Below, one piece after another: positions 34,678 through 44,137 of a stretch of DNA of 64,000 bases (positions are counted from its first letter, which is position 1; each line of letters opens with the position of its first letter). The position numbers and the translations under genes were made by a program. The DNA comes from an uncultured Rhizobiaceae group bacterium. GTDB lineage: Bacteria; Pseudomonadota; Alphaproteobacteria; Rhizobiales; Rhizobiaceae. The notes below the pieces were generated by a model. It saw only the letters and a program-made list of their open reading frames with translations. It searched no databases and was not told the origin of the DNA. Location: contig CALHBJ010000014.1 in the NCBI GenBank assembly GCA_937930845.1, positions 1-64,000 of the forward strand, read 5' to 3'.

Positions 34678-35967
34678 GTGACTTCCACACTTTCTGCTCC
34701 CTGTGATCCTTTCGCTTCCCATCCGCCTCTTATCAAGACGCTCGGTCGGCAAGAGACCAAACCCGTTCGTGTGGGCAATGTCGTGGTGGGTGGTGGTGCG
34801 CCGATTGTGGTTCAGTCAATGACCAACACCGATACGGCCGATGTGGATGCAACCGTCGCGCAGGTGGCCGCACTTGCTCAGGCAGGTTCGGAGCTTGTTC
34901 GCATTACCGTTGATCGCGACGAATCTGCAGCTGCTGTTCCAAAAGTCAGGGAAAGACTGGACCGTCTTGGCATTGACGTGCCTCTGGTGGGGGATTTCCA
35001 CTATATCGGCCATAAGCTTCTGGCCGACCATCCCGCTTGTGCGGAGGCTTTGGCAAAATTTAGAATAAATCCCGGCAATGTGGGCTTTAAAGAAAAGCGC
35101 GATCGCCAGTTCGGCGAGATCATCGAAATTGCAATGCGCCACGACAAGGCCGTGCGAATCGGTGTGAATTGGGGGTCTTTGGACCAGGAATTGCTCACCG
35201 GGTTGATGGATGAGAACGCTGCAAATGGCAGCCCGCTTTCTGCTGACGAGGTGATGCGTGAGGCCATTGTCCGCTCCGCCCTGCTTTCGGCTGGTGAGGC
35301 GGAACGGCTGGGCATGTCGAAGGACAAAATCATCTTGTCGGCAAAGGTCAGCGAAGTGCAGCAATTGATTGCCGTTTATGCCGATCTTGCGGCGCGGGGC
35401 GACTATGCGCTTCATTTGGGCCTGACCGAAGCTGGAATGGGCACCAAGGGCATTGTCGCGTCTTCGGCTGCGCTGAGCATCCTGTTGCAACAGGGCATTG
35501 GCGATACGATCCGAATTTCACTGACCCCGGAACCGGGGGGGGACCGCACCCGTGAAGTGCAGGTGGCGCAGGAATTGTTGCAGGTGATGGGATTTAGATC
35601 ATTTGTCCCCATTGTTGCGGCATGTCCAGGATGCGGGCGAACAACATCGACGGTGTTTCAGGAGCTGGCGTCAAAAATTCAGGGCCAGCTAAGGGAAAAC
35701 ATGCCCCTGTGGCGGGAAAAATATCCCGGTGTCGCTGATCTGAAAGTTGCCGTGATGGGCTGTATTGTGAACGGTCCAGGCGAAAGCAAACATGCCGATA
35801 TTGGCATCTCGCTGCCGGGCACGGGCGAAACACCGGCGGCGCCCGTATTTATCGACGGCAAGAAGGCGGTTACCTTGAGGGGGGAAAACATCGCGGAAGA
35901 ATTTGAATCACTGGTCCACACCTATGTGGAAAATCGGTTTGGTGAGAAGGTTGATGCGGCGCAATAG
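34678..35967 (+). CDS. ispG: (E)-4-hydroxy-3-methylbut-2-enyl-diphosphate synthase
   Basis: A 429-residue IspG (GcpE) enzyme of the MEP isoprenoid pathway. It reduces the cyclic diphosphate MEcPP to HMBPP with a [4Fe-4S] cluster. The cluster cysteines are visible in [13 protein letters not shown] and [10 protein letters not shown]. The N-terminal barrel has [21 protein letters not shown] 34678 is the preferred start because AAGGGG lies upstream; an ATG at 34651 is possible but has no ribosome site. The 3' end overlaps the lytic transglycosylase gene by 14 bases. Confidence 0.92.
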   Translation: MTSTLSAPCDPFASHPPLIKTLGRQETKPVRVGNVVVGGGAPIVVQSMTNTDTADVDATVAQVAALAQAGSELVRITVDRDESAAAVPKVRERLDRLGIDVPLVGDFHYIGHKLLADHPACAEALAKFRINPGNVGFKEKRDRQFGEIIEIAMRHDKAVRIGVNWGSLDQELLTGLMDENAANGSPLSADEVMREAIVRSALLSAGEAERLGMSKDKIILSAKVSEVQQLIAVYADLAARGDYALHLGLTEAGMGTKGIVASSAALSILLQQGIGDTIRISLTPEPGGDRTREVQVAQELLQVMGFRSFVPIVAACPGCGRTTSTVFQELASKIQGQLRENMPLWREKYPGVADLKVAVMGCIVNGPGESKHADIGISLPGTGETPAAPVFIDGKKAVTLRGENIAEEFESLVHTYVENRFGEKVDAAQ

Positions 35968-36841
35968 CCGTTTGATCCGTTGTGCATCTGTTGCTGCACT
36001 CCTTTCGGTGTTGGGCACCGCGCCAACGCTTGGCCAAAATAAGCCAGCCAATCCCGGCGATGCTTTTGCCAAGGCATGGCCCGCCACGCGGATATGCGTA
36101 GAGATTGAGCGCGTTGCACTTGCTTACAAATTGCCAAAATCAACTTTTGCGCGCCTGATCTGGACTGAAAGCCGGTTCGATGTGGGGGCGATCAGCCCTG
36201 TGGGTGCCCAGGGGATCGCACAATTCATGCCCGCCACTGCCGCATCAATGGGCTTAACCAACCCATTTGATCCAGCGCTTGCCTTGCCCAAATCGGCTGA
36301 ATTGCTGGCGCAATTATTGGCGCAATTTGGGAATTTTGGGCTGGCGGCCGCCGCCTATAATGCAGGGCCTGGGCGGGTGAATTCCTATTTGAATGGCCGA
36401 TCCGGCCTGCCATTTGAAACCCAGGACTATGTGGTGGCGCTCACGGGCAAGTCGGCTGCATTTTTTAAAAAGCCGAATGTGCAAGTGGATGATTTCGCGT
36501 TGCAGCCCGGCAAGAGTTTTCAGGAAGCGTGTTCGCAACTGCCGGTCAGGAAATTGCGTTTCCGTGGAGGCATTGCGGGATCGGACTGGCAGCCATGGGG
36601 TGTTCAGGTGGCGGGCAGTTTTTCGCGGGCAAGGGCCATGAATTCATGGGCCCGTGTGAGGGGGCGTCTTGGCCTGGATGTGGGGGCCTCCAAACCGGCA
36701 TTGTACCGGGACAGTGCACCGCGCGGCATGAAACGGCGCTGGGCAGTACGTTTGGGCACGGCTAAACGCAGCGAAGCAATTGCGCTTTGCAAGCGGATAA
36801 GACGGGCAGGCGGGTTCTGTCTTGTAAAAAGAAATCGATAG
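35954..36841 (+). CDS. Lytic murein transglycosylase with SPOR-like tail
   Basis: A 295-residue protein with a signal peptide (core about residues 10-25). The SLT domain (about 45-160) has the catalytic Glu in [18 protein letters not shown], then IAQFMPATA and [11 protein letters not shown]. The last 40 residues ([14 protein letters not shown] to FCLVKRN) look like a degenerate SPOR repeat, which binds peptidoglycan. The start at ATG 35954 is inside the end of ispG and is preceded by AGAAGG, so the two are translationally coupled. It cuts glycan strands in the periplasm. Confidence 0.88.
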   Translation: MRRNSRLIRCASVAALLSVLGTAPTLGQNKPANPGDAFAKAWPATRICVEIERVALAYKLPKSTFARLIWTESRFDVGAISPVGAQGIAQFMPATAASMGLTNPFDPALALPKSAELLAQLLAQFGNFGLAAAAYNAGPGRVNSYLNGRSGLPFETQDYVVALTGKSAAFFKKPNVQVDDFALQPGKSFQEACSQLPVRKLRFRGGIAGSDWQPWGVQVAGSFSRARAMNSWARVRGRLGLDVGASKPALYRDSAPRGMKRRWAVRLGTAKRSEAIALCKRIRRAGGFCLVKRNR

Positions 36842-36892
36842 GGTCAGGGCAGTGCCAGGGCTGGGGCCCAAGACTCCGTAGTTCTGCCGCCA

Positions 36893-37372
36893 TCAACTGG
36901 GTTTATTGGAATTGATGAAATTCTTTATGTCGGTCATTTCAGCAATAATACGCTTGGCTCTTTGATCATCAACGCCAATGGCACATCCCAGGCCGGTGGG
37001 CACTGCGAGCGCTGTTTTATACATCTTTTTGCCTTTTTCGGTCAGATATACATGAACCTTGCGCTCATCTTCCTGATTGCGGTGGCGGCTGACCAGTTCG
37101 AGTTTTTCCAGTCGCTTTATGAGTGGTGTGATCGTGGCCTGATCAACTTCGAGGCTTCGGGCGATGTCCTGGACGAACACACCATCTCTTTTCCAAAGCA
37201 CCATCAGCGCTAAATATTGGGGATAGGTGACCCCCATGGAATCCAGCAATACTGCGTATTCTTTTGTAATTGCCCGGGATGCCGAATAGAGGGCGAAACA
37301 CAACTGATCCTCGATGTTCAGCAGGTCATCTTTATCGGTAACGCTCGGTTTCAAGTTCAATATCCTATCCAT
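36893..37372 (-). CDS. MarR-family regulator, OhrR-like
   Basis: A 159-residue MarR regulator. The N-terminal IEDQLCFALYSASRAITK carries the reactive cysteine position of OhrR, the organic-peroxide sensor. TYPQYLALMVLW and a winged helix (IARSLEVDQATITPLIKRLE, then RNQEDERKVHVYLTEKG) follow. The start at ATG 37372 gives the standard OhrR length; the frame is open to 37504. It is divergent from an exported hydrolase gene rather than the usual ohr gene, so its target, if local, is unusual. An AT-rich inverted repeat lies between the two genes. Confidence 0.85.
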   Translation of the reverse strand: MDRILNLKPSVTDKDDLLNIEDQLCFALYSASRAITKEYAVLLDSMGVTYPQYLALMVLWKRDGVFVQDIARSLEVDQATITPLIKRLEKLELVSRHRNQEDERKVHVYLTEKGKKMYKTALAVPTGLGCAIGVDDQRAKRIIAEMTDIKNFINSNKPS

Positions 37373-37503
37373 TGTCTGGCTATATAGGGCGTTTCTCCCT
37401 GACCTACAATTGAGCAAATGGTCTGAGCAGAAAAATTCCAAAATGACGTGATGCAGGCCGCGGGGTTGACTCTTGGAAAATTCTGCCTCAATTATATAGT
37501 GCA

Positions 37504-37526
37504 TTATTTATTAGTGTATTAAATAA
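37504..37526. promoter_or_regulatory. AT-rich inverted repeat in the divergent promoter
   Basis: TTATTTA at 37504-37510 is mirrored by TAAATAA at 37520-37526 around a 9-base centre, and outer GTGCA elements lie on both sides. It is about 35 bases before the hydrolase start. It is a plausible binding site for the OhrR-like regulator, though the sequence is not the classic OhrR box. Confidence 0.4.
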
Positions 37527-37561
37527 TTTAGTGCACTATGAATCTCACAGGGAGAAATGGA

Positions 37562-38326
37562 ATGAAGATGTTGAAAATTTTGGCACTCAGCACTGCGGTG
37601 CTTGGAGCGTCTCTTGCCGGTTCTGCCGCTGCATTTGCTGCGGAATTGACGGCTAAATCCGTTGTTCTGGTACACGGCGCTTTTGCCGATGGCTCAAGCT
37701 GGAGCAAAGTGACACTCATTCTCGAAAAGGCCGGACTTGATGTAATCGCCGTGCAAAATCCGTTGGATTCCCTTGCCGGCGATGTGGCTTTTACCAACAG
37801 AGCGATCAAGCGGGCGGAAGGTCCGGTCGTGCTCGTTGGCCATTCCTGGGGCGGCATGGTTATCACCGAGGCCGGAAATCACGATAAGGTCAAATCACTG
37901 GTTTATGTTGCCGCCTATGCTCCAGATGCGGGTCAGTCTCTGGGAGCTGCTGCAAAGCTTGAAGAGCATCCCGCGCCCGGCATTGCAGCCCTCAAACAAG
38001 ATGAAGACGGGTATCTGTTCCTGCCCGACGAAGCGGCTGCTAAATATTTTGCGCAGGATCTGTCCGCAGAACAATCGGGCTTTATTGCCGCAAGCCAGGG
38101 CCTGTTGAACAGCAAGGCGCTTGGGGAACCGGTCACCAATGTCGCCTGGAAAAACAAGCCATCTTTCTACGCCATCGCTGGTGAAGACCATATGACACCC
38201 ACCAAGCTGCAGCGTGAATTTGCCAAGAAAATCGGCGCAACGTCGGCGGAAATTAGTTCCAGCCACGCAATCATGGTTTCCAATCCCGAATTCATCGCCG
38301 ATCTCATCATCAAAGCCGCGCAATAA
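37562..38326 (+). CDS. Exported alpha/beta hydrolase
   Basis: A 254-residue alpha/beta hydrolase with a signal peptide (core about residues 4-20, cleavage near AFAAE). The core fold shows VVLVHGAFADGSSW (oxyanion region), VGHSWGGMV with the nucleophile Ser, and a late SSSHAIMV with the catalytic His. It resembles small EstC- or salicylate-esterase-like hydrolases. The substrate is unknown. The start at ATG 37562 has GGGAGA upstream. The gene for an exported Rid protein begins 25 bases after its stop, so they form an operon controlled from the MarR-hydrolase promoter. Confidence 0.87.
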   Translation: MKMLKILALSTAVLGASLAGSAAAFAAELTAKSVVLVHGAFADGSSWSKVTLILEKAGLDVIAVQNPLDSLAGDVAFTNRAIKRAEGPVVLVGHSWGGMVITEAGNHDKVKSLVYVAAYAPDAGQSLGAAAKLEEHPAPGIAALKQDEDGYLFLPDEAAAKYFAQDLSAEQSGFIAASQGLLNSKALGEPVTNVAWKNKPSFYAIAGEDHMTPTKLQREFAKKIGATSAEISSSHAIMVSNPEFIADLIIKAAQ

Positions 38327-38351
38327 ATTTCATCAACAGGAGGATAACCCG

Positions 38352-38831
38352 ATGAAAAATCTGATCAAAATGCTTGCAGCAATGGGCGTTGCCACATTTG
38401 CACTGAGTTCAGCCGCCCATGCTGAAGATGTCCGAACGCCGGTATACCCGAAGGGCTCAAGTCCAATTGCCCCTTATTCTCCGGGCATCAAGCTGAGCAA
38501 TGGCATGTTGTTCGTGTCAGGGCAGATCGCCTATGTGAAGGGTGCCATACCTGACAATGCCAAGAATGACATTACGGAACAAACTAAAATCGTGATGGAG
38601 AACCTGCGTACGGTTTTAAGTGAAGCTGGATATGACTTCGATGACGCGGTGCGAGCAACCGTCTATTTGACGGACATGGATAATTACGGTGCTTTCAACA
38701 AAGTCTATGGCGGCTATTGGGGCGAAGGCAAAACACCTCCGTCCCGAGTGGCGGTCGAGGTTGCCAAACTGCCCGGCAGCAAACCTGGTGCCCCAACCAT
38801 GGTTGAAGTCTCAATGGTGGCTGTAAAATAA
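38352..38831 (+). CDS. Exported Rid (YjgF/UK114) family protein
   Basis: A 159-residue Rid-family protein. RidA-type enzymes hydrolyse reactive enamines and imines in the cytoplasm, but this one has a clear signal peptide (about residues 1-24, cleavage after SSAAHA). The core reads SPIAPYSPGIKLSNGMLFVSGQIAY, and the position of the family's catalytic Arg is met by RATVYLTDM. AGGAGG lies before ATG 38352. Pairing with an exported hydrolase implies a shared periplasmic substrate, which is inference. A strong terminator follows. Confidence 0.88.
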   Translation: MKNLIKMLAAMGVATFALSSAAHAEDVRTPVYPKGSSPIAPYSPGIKLSNGMLFVSGQIAYVKGAIPDNAKNDITEQTKIVMENLRTVLSEAGYDFDDAVRATVYLTDMDNYGAFNKVYGGYWGEGKTPPSRVAVEVAKLPGSKPGAPTMVEVSMVAVK

Positions 38832-38851
38832 ACAGCTTCCTCCCCGGAGAG

Positions 38852-38891
38852 CCCCGGTGATATTTTTGTCCATTTTTATCACCGGGGTTTT
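38852..38891 (+). terminator. Intrinsic terminator after the Rid gene
   Basis: CCCCGGTGAT at 38852-38861 pairs perfectly with ATCACCGGGG at 38878-38887 across a T-rich 16-base loop, followed by TTTT. It lies 20 bases after the Rid stop and also sits 3' of the convergent ispA gene. Confidence 0.8.
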
Positions 38892-38928
38892 GCACTCAAA
38901 TCTATGTTGTCAGGCTTGTTGAACAGCC

Positions 38929-39834
38929 TTAGTTTTTTCGCTTTGCAATAAAGCGGGCCGTGTCTTTTAGAAGTTCGGCCGACGCGCCAAATGGTGTGAG
39001 CAGTTCACACGCATTTTTGATAATTTCTTCTAACATTGTCTTGGCCGTTTCGACGCCGTGAATGCCCACCAGCGTGCCTTTGCCCTTTTGGGCATCCTTG
39101 CCAACCGCCTTTCCCATATCTGCCTGTGTCGACGTAACGTCGAGCAAATCGTCGGCAAGCTGAAAGGCCAGTCCGATCTGTTTGCCAAATTCTGCCAATG
39201 TCTGGCGGTGGTGAGCAGATGCGCCTCCCAAAACCGCCCCTGCCTCGCAGGCATATGTGATCAATGCACCGGTTTTCATGGCCTGTAGAGTTGTGATTTC
39301 GTCTGGGGATGGTGTCCTGGTTTCTGCGGCAATGTCCAATATCTGGCCGCCTATCATGCCGCCTTGCCCGGAAGCGCGCGCCAACAGAGATACCAACTCG
39401 CATCTGATAGCCGGGTCGGGATGTGCGTCCTCTCTTGTTAAAATGTCGAAGGCCAGGGTTAGCAATGCATCACCTGCCAAAATGGCGGTTGCCTCATCAA
39501 ATGCCTTGTGGACGGTGGGCTGTCCGCGACGCATGTCGTCATCGTCCATGGCGGGCAGATCATCGTGAACCAGCGAATAGCAATGGAGGCATTCCAGTGC
39601 ACAGGCGCAGGCCATGGCGTTTTGGGGCGCCCCATCAAACAGTGCTGCTGTTTCAACTACCAAGAATGGGCGCAGGCGCTTGCCGCCGTTCATGACGCCG
39701 TGGCGCATTGCCTGCACCAGCATGTTAGGACGCATGATTTCTCCGTCCCGTATGCAGGTCGTCAAATAGGAGTCCAGCGCCGCATTGATCTGGGTTTGGC
39801 GGGTGCTGAGCGCAGTTTGAAATCTGGACGCCAT
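38929..39834 (-). CDS. ispA: Farnesyl diphosphate synthase (short-chain polyprenyl synthase)
   Basis: A 301-residue polyprenyl synthase that condenses IPP with DMAPP and geranyl diphosphate. The two aspartate-rich motifs are HDDLPAMDDDDMRRG and QLADDLLDVT. GGKRLRPFL binds IPP. The start at ATG 39834 gives MASRFQTALS; the frame is open to 39906. It is divergent from mtgA with 58 bases between. dxs, which often neighbours ispA, is not present here. Confidence 0.92.
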   Translation of the reverse strand: MASRFQTALSTRQTQINAALDSYLTTCIRDGEIMRPNMLVQAMRHGVMNGGKRLRPFLVVETAALFDGAPQNAMACACALECLHCYSLVHDDLPAMDDDDMRRGQPTVHKAFDEATAILAGDALLTLAFDILTREDAHPDPAIRCELVSLLARASGQGGMIGGQILDIAAETRTPSPDEITTLQAMKTGALITYACEAGAVLGGASAHHRQTLAEFGKQIGLAFQLADDLLDVTSTQADMGKAVGKDAQKGKGTLVGIHGVETAKTMLEEIIKNACELLTPFGASAELLKDTARFIAKRKN

Positions 39835-39892
39835 GGCTGAAATCTGTCTCACCTTTGGGCTGGTCTTCCCGTGCTGGATGCCTGTGGTTGAG

Positions 39893-40762
39893 ATGAAGGT
39901 CAACACACCGTTGCTGCAAAGCGCGGGAACCGATAGGGAGTATCAGTCATTCGTTGCGCCGAAGAAAGAACGAACCTTGCCGCGCAAAGCCAAAGCTCCC
40001 GCCAAACCTTCAAAGCCAAGAAAGGCCAAAGCAAAGGCGGCTGTGAAAACACCTGTAACGGAGTTGCGGACAAGCCGGTTTAAGCCGGTACTTTGGCGCG
40101 CTCTTAAGTGGGTCTTGTGGGGGCTATTGGCCCTTGTGGCATTGTTTGTGGTTGTTTCCGTGTCCTATCGGTTTTCCGGTGTTCACCCGGTTTCAACCCT
40201 GATGATCGGCCAACGGCTTCAAGGGAAAACAGTGCAGCGTGCTTGGGTGAATTTCGATGATATTTCACCCAATGTCTGGCAGTCGGTCATTTCCTCCGAG
40301 GATGGGCAGTTTTGTGCCCATGGAGGCGTGGACTGGAACCAGATCAATATCGTGATTGACGATGCTCTGGAGGGTGAAGGCATGCGCGGGGCAAGCACGT
40401 TGTCCATGCAGAGCGTCAAAAATCTGTTTCTGTGGCCCAGCCGCTCTTATCTGCGCAAGGTGATGGAAATCCCCATGGCGATGTGGATCGATTTTATCTG
40501 GGGCAAGAAGCGAACCATGGAAATCTATCTCAATATTGCCGAATGGGGGCCTGGGATATTTGGCATTGAAACGGCGGCCCAACACTATTTCAAACGTTCT
40601 GCGGCGCGGCTTTCTCGCCGACAGGCAGCATTGCTAACGGTGGCGCTGCCCAATCCGCATATACGCAATCCGCGCAAACCGGGCCGCGGTCTGTTGCGTT
40701 TGGCGCGGCTGGTGGAGAAACGTGCCAGGGCATCAGGCGCTTATGTGAAGTGTTTGCGTTAA
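39893..40762 (+). CDS. mtgA: Monofunctional biosynthetic peptidoglycan transglycosylase
   Basis: A 289-residue membrane-anchored glycosyltransferase of family GT51 that polymerises lipid II. A basic, Lys/Pro/Ala-rich cytoplasmic tail (about residues 25-60, many KAK repeats) precedes one membrane helix (about 75-97). The GT51 motifs are ISSEDGQFCAHGG with the catalytic Glu, RGASTLSMQSVKNLFLW, RKVMEIPMAMWID, and KRTMEIYLNIAEWGPG. The start at ATG 39893 is chosen over 39833, which would overlap the ispA start. Confidence 0.9.
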   Translation: MKVNTPLLQSAGTDREYQSFVAPKKERTLPRKAKAPAKPSKPRKAKAKAAVKTPVTELRTSRFKPVLWRALKWVLWGLLALVALFVVVSVSYRFSGVHPVSTLMIGQRLQGKTVQRAWVNFDDISPNVWQSVISSEDGQFCAHGGVDWNQINIVIDDALEGEGMRGASTLSMQSVKNLFLWPSRSYLRKVMEIPMAMWIDFIWGKKRTMEIYLNIAEWGPGIFGIETAAQHYFKRSAARLSRRQAALLTVALPNPHIRNPRKPGRGLLRLARLVEKRARASGAYVKCLR

Positions 40763-40957
40763 TCCTGCCTGCAACTGATAGGCCGATCGCAGACACGCCT
40801 TGGTGAAATGGCTTGCTTCTTGCGCCAATTCTTGTATATCCACCGCCAAATCACACGAAATTTTTTGATATCGAGTGTGCGCAGCGTGGGTCTGTTGGAC
40901 CCAATGTGACTTTCAATGCGCCTGAGCCACCGATATTTCACGTCCGGAGTAACACAC

Positions 40958-41143
40958 ATGGCTGTTCCAAAGAGTAAGATTACACGCATGAAACGCGGCC
41001 ATCGCCGTTCCACTGATGCGTTGAAAAACCCCACTTATGTGGAAGACAAGAATTCCGGCGAATTGCGTCGCCCGCACCATATTGATCTGAAGTCCGGCAT
41101 GTATCGTGGCCGTCAGATCCTGGAAGCCAAAGACAGCGTTTAA
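40958..41143 (+). CDS. rpmF: 50S ribosomal protein L32
   Basis: A 61-residue ribosomal protein with the L32 N-terminus [18 protein letters not shown] and the alphaproteobacterial C-terminal form ending in GRQILE. The zinc cysteines found in some bacterial L32 proteins are absent, as is usual in this class. About 195 bases separate it from mtgA, and a strong terminator follows, so it is transcribed alone or from an mtgA read-through. Confidence 0.96.
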   Translation: MAVPKSKITRMKRGHRRSTDALKNPTYVEDKNSGELRRPHHIDLKSGMYRGRQILEAKDSV

Positions 41144-41173
41144 TCCGCAGTTTTTTGTTTAAGCAGAATTATT

Positions 41174-41204
41174 AAAGGGCTGGCGTTAGCGCCGGCCCTT
41201 TTTT
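41174..41204 (+). terminator. Intrinsic terminator after rpmF
   Basis: AGGGCTGGCG at 41176-41185 pairs with CGCCGGCCCT at 41190-41199 (one G-T pair) around a TTAG loop, followed by five more T. It is 30 bases after the rpmF stop. Confidence 0.9.
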
Positions 41205-41303
41205 GTTGCCAGTGGCTGCAGGTGCGGCCACAATTGGTGGACATGATTGTATGGGCAGGTGCACGATCTGCTTGCCGAAGCCCCACAGAAAGTCGCGGAG
41301 CCA

Positions 41304-41723
41304 ATGAAGATGATTTCCAATTTTCCCCTGATGATCATCATGCTGGTTGTCTATAACGGCATTGCCTTTGGGCTGGGCGTGGATGCGGCCAATTGGGGTG
41401 CAGAGATTTATTCGGTGGGCATGCTGTCCGGTGCCCGCTGGTCGCTCAGCATGGGCGACCTGGTGATTGCGGCGGGCCTGTTTCTGCTGTTCTTTGAAAT
41501 ATTGAAATCAACCCGTATTGGTGCACGATCCATCGTCGACCATTTATTGTCGACGATTGTGTTTATCGGATTTCTGGTTGAGTTTCTGCTGGTGCAAGTG
41601 GCGGCAACCGGGGTTTTTGTAACCCTCATGTTGATGACGCTGATCGATGTAATGGCCGGTTTTTCGGTGTCGATCAGAACAGCCACCCGCGATGTGGCCT
41701 TTGGCCGGGGTGGCGAACTTTAG
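41304..41723 (+). CDS. Small integral membrane protein of unknown function
   Basis: A 139-residue protein with four probable membrane helices (about residues 5-25, 45-70, 80-105, 108-128). It starts at ATG 41304, with CGGAG just upstream; the frame is open to 41247. I do not recognise the family. The loop between helices 2 and 3 is KSTRIGARSIVDHLLS and the C-terminal tail is short and charged. It follows rpmF after its terminator and has no operon partner on the same strand. Confidence 0.7.
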   Translation: MKMISNFPLMIIMLVVYNGIAFGLGVDAANWGAEIYSVGMLSGARWSLSMGDLVIAAGLFLLFFEILKSTRIGARSIVDHLLSTIVFIGFLVEFLLVQVAATGVFVTLMLMTLIDVMAGFSVSIRTATRDVAFGRGGEL

Positions 41724-41797
41724 CGTACAAGCCTGTGGCCTGTCAGGCTTCCCGTTTTAAAGAAGCGGGTTTGGCCTGTGGGCGCTTGTGAAAATTC

Positions 41798-42148
41798 CTA
41801 GTTGAAACCATCGGGCAAATCGCCATTGCCGCTATCTTCGTCGTTTGACTGGATACGTGCTGGCAATCGCACGGCCCGTTCCACGGCCCGTTGACGTTGA
41901 ATTGCCCGGCCGGCGCGTTTGCGCATGCGGCTTTGCACTGTCGATTTGAAAGGTAGTTTGGCTTCACCTGTGCGCAATTCGCCAAGATCAAGGGTTACTG
42001 GCTTTGTTTCCGGTGCGATGCCGATTTGAATGACAGAGCTTTTGCTGGTCGCGCCAAGCTCCACAATGCCCTGGGAGGCGCTTGCTGATGTGGTGGCCCA
42101 CATTGATGCGCATATCAGCGTTAAAAGTGAAATTTTTCCCGATGTCAT
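41798..42148 (-). CDS. Small exported basic protein of unknown function
   Basis: A 116-residue protein starting at ATG 42148, with GGGG shortly upstream. Residues 1-25 form a signal peptide (LLTLICASMWATTSASAS). The mature part has a short hydrophobic start (IVELGATSKSSVIQIGIAP), then an Arg-rich stretch RMRKRAGRAIQRQRAVERAV and an acidic end. No family is recognised. It lies between two plus-strand genes and is transcribed alone. The codon pattern and ribosome site support a real gene, but expression is uncertain. Confidence 0.55.
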   Translation of the reverse strand: MTSGKISLLTLICASMWATTSASASQGIVELGATSKSSVIQIGIAPETKPVTLDLGELRTGEAKLPFKSTVQSRMRKRAGRAIQRQRAVERAVRLPARIQSNDEDSGNGDLPDGFN

Positions 42149-42391
42149 AATAATACCCCGCCTGATTCCAAGTGCCTTGAGAGAATTTCCTGTCCAACAA
42201 CCTGTTGTAGCGCCATTGCACTTCAAATTCGTGCAAAGTTTCTGCCTAATGTGAGCAGTGTGGGAAAGCATTGGTTAACCCAGTTGAGTTCACCAGATGC
42301 ATGCAGGCGGGCGAAGAAAATGGTTCCGCATGAGGGGGATGTGCTTTAGGTTTTGGCCATTAATGAGTGTTTGCCAAACAACGGATTCAAC

Positions 42392-44029
42392 ATGAACTCC
42401 TATGATATGGGGCTGGATCGCAACCAGGCCAATTTCGAACCGCTGACCCCACTGACCTTTTTCAACCGGGCCAGAGATGTGTTTGGACACCGCCCTGCCT
42501 ATGTCTATGGAAAGACACAGCGCAGCTGGGGAGAGGTTCACGCCCGTTGCACGCAACTGGCGAGTGCACTGAACAAGCGCGGCATTGGCAAGGATGATAC
42601 GGTCGCCGTTATTGCCCCCAATATTCCAGAAATGTTTGAGGTTCAGTTTGGCGTTCCCATGTCGGGCGCTGTGATGAATCCGATCAACACACGACTGGAC
42701 GCGGACACCATTTGTTTCATTCTTGATCACGGCGAAGCCAAGGCACTGATCACCGATTCACGGTTTGCACAGACTGTTCGCCCGGCCCTGGAAAAACTGG
42801 GTCGCGCAGACTTGCTCGTGATTGATATTGATGATGTGGAAACGGATGAAGCGCCCGGCGAGCGTCTGGGAGCCATGGATTATGAAGCGTTTCTCAAGAC
42901 GGGGGATGCTGATCATGACTGGTCCATGCCCGGCGATGAATGGGATGCTATTTCGCTCAACTACACCTCCGGCACAACCAGCGACCCCAAGGGCGTCGTT
43001 GTGCACCACAGGGGCGCTTATCTCATAGCGCTTGGCACCATCGCGGCCTGGCCGATGCAGGGCGATGGGCCGGGCGTCTTTCCGGTCCACATGTATGTGG
43101 TGCCCTTGTTCCATTGCAATGGTTGGGGCCACGCATGGGCGCTGGCGGCAACGGGTGGGAAATCTGTCCTGATCCGAAATATTACGGCAAAGGCGCTGTA
43201 TTCAGCCATTGAAACCCACCGGGTGACCCATTTTGGGGGCGCGCCCATTGTTCTTTCCATGTTGATCAATGCAAGCGAGGAAGAACGGCGTCCGTTTGAC
43301 TGGCCTGTGCGGGTGTATACGGCAGCGGCACCACCGCCGCCGGCTGTGCTACAGGCGTTCAAGACTGCGGGATTTGAACTTACCCATGTTTATGGCCTGA
43401 CCGAAACCTATGGTCACGTGGTGGAATGTGTGGCCCAGGAGGAGTGGAGCGGGCTTGATGACGACACGCTTGCCGTCATGAATTCACGCCAGGGCGTGCG
43501 ATTTGCCGTGACCGATGAGGTTATGGTGGCTGATCCTGAAACCCTGCAACCGGTCCGCGCCGACGGTGAAACCATGGGCGAGATCATGATCCGCGGCAAT
43601 ACGGTGATGAAAGGGTATTACCGAAATCCCACGGCGACACAGGCGGCATTTGACGGCGGCTGGTTTCGCACCGGCGACCTCGCGGTTCTCCACGAGGACG
43701 GCTATCTCCAGATCCGCGACCGCTCCAAGGACATCATCATATCCGGGGGCGAAAATATTTCATCCGTTGAGGTTGAAGGTGTGTTGTACAGCCATCCGGA
43801 TGTGACTGCTGCTGCGGTTGTGGCAAAGCCGGATGAAAAATGGGGCGAGACCCCTTGCGCCTTTCTTGAATTGCGCGACGGGGCCAATGTGAGTGAAGAG
43901 GATATTATTGCGTTTTGCCGCACCAAAATGGCTCACTTCAAGTGCCCAAAGACTGTGGTGTTTCAGGAACTGCCGAAGACATCCACTGGAAAAATTCAAA
44001 AATATGTGTTGCGCGCGTCCCTTTCTTGA
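42392..44029 (+). CDS. Acyl-CoA synthetase (AMP-dependent ligase)
   Basis: A 545-residue ANL-family ligase, probably for medium- or long-chain fatty acids. Motifs are NYTSGTTSDPKGVVVHHRG (ATP binding), VYGLTETYGH, TGDLAVLHEDGYLQI, RSKDIIISGGENIS, and the C-terminal Lys in KTSTGKIQK. The start at ATG 42392 (MNSYDMGLDRN) agrees with related proteins; an in-frame ATG 42353 has no better ribosome site. The next gene, 3-hydroxyacyl-CoA dehydrogenase, follows on the same strand about 110 bases later. Together with etfBA in the same window this fits fatty-acid breakdown, though no shared operon is shown. Confidence 0.88.
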   Translation: MNSYDMGLDRNQANFEPLTPLTFFNRARDVFGHRPAYVYGKTQRSWGEVHARCTQLASALNKRGIGKDDTVAVIAPNIPEMFEVQFGVPMSGAVMNPINTRLDADTICFILDHGEAKALITDSRFAQTVRPALEKLGRADLLVIDIDDVETDEAPGERLGAMDYEAFLKTGDADHDWSMPGDEWDAISLNYTSGTTSDPKGVVVHHRGAYLIALGTIAAWPMQGDGPGVFPVHMYVVPLFHCNGWGHAWALAATGGKSVLIRNITAKALYSAIETHRVTHFGGAPIVLSMLINASEEERRPFDWPVRVYTAAAPPPPAVLQAFKTAGFELTHVYGLTETYGHVVECVAQEEWSGLDDDTLAVMNSRQGVRFAVTDEVMVADPETLQPVRADGETMGEIMIRGNTVMKGYYRNPTATQAAFDGGWFRTGDLAVLHEDGYLQIRDRSKDIIISGGENISSVEVEGVLYSHPDVTAAAVVAKPDEKWGETPCAFLELRDGANVSEEDIIAFCRTKMAHFKCPKTVVFQELPKTSTGKIQKYVLRASLS

Positions 44030-44137
44030 ACCAGCACAGGTCTGCGTCATGCGCCTTTCATGCCCGTGACGAATGCGGCATAGAATAGGCTTGATCAGAC
44101 ATTGCGCTTTTGGCGCATCTTCACAGGAGCAGCAGAC

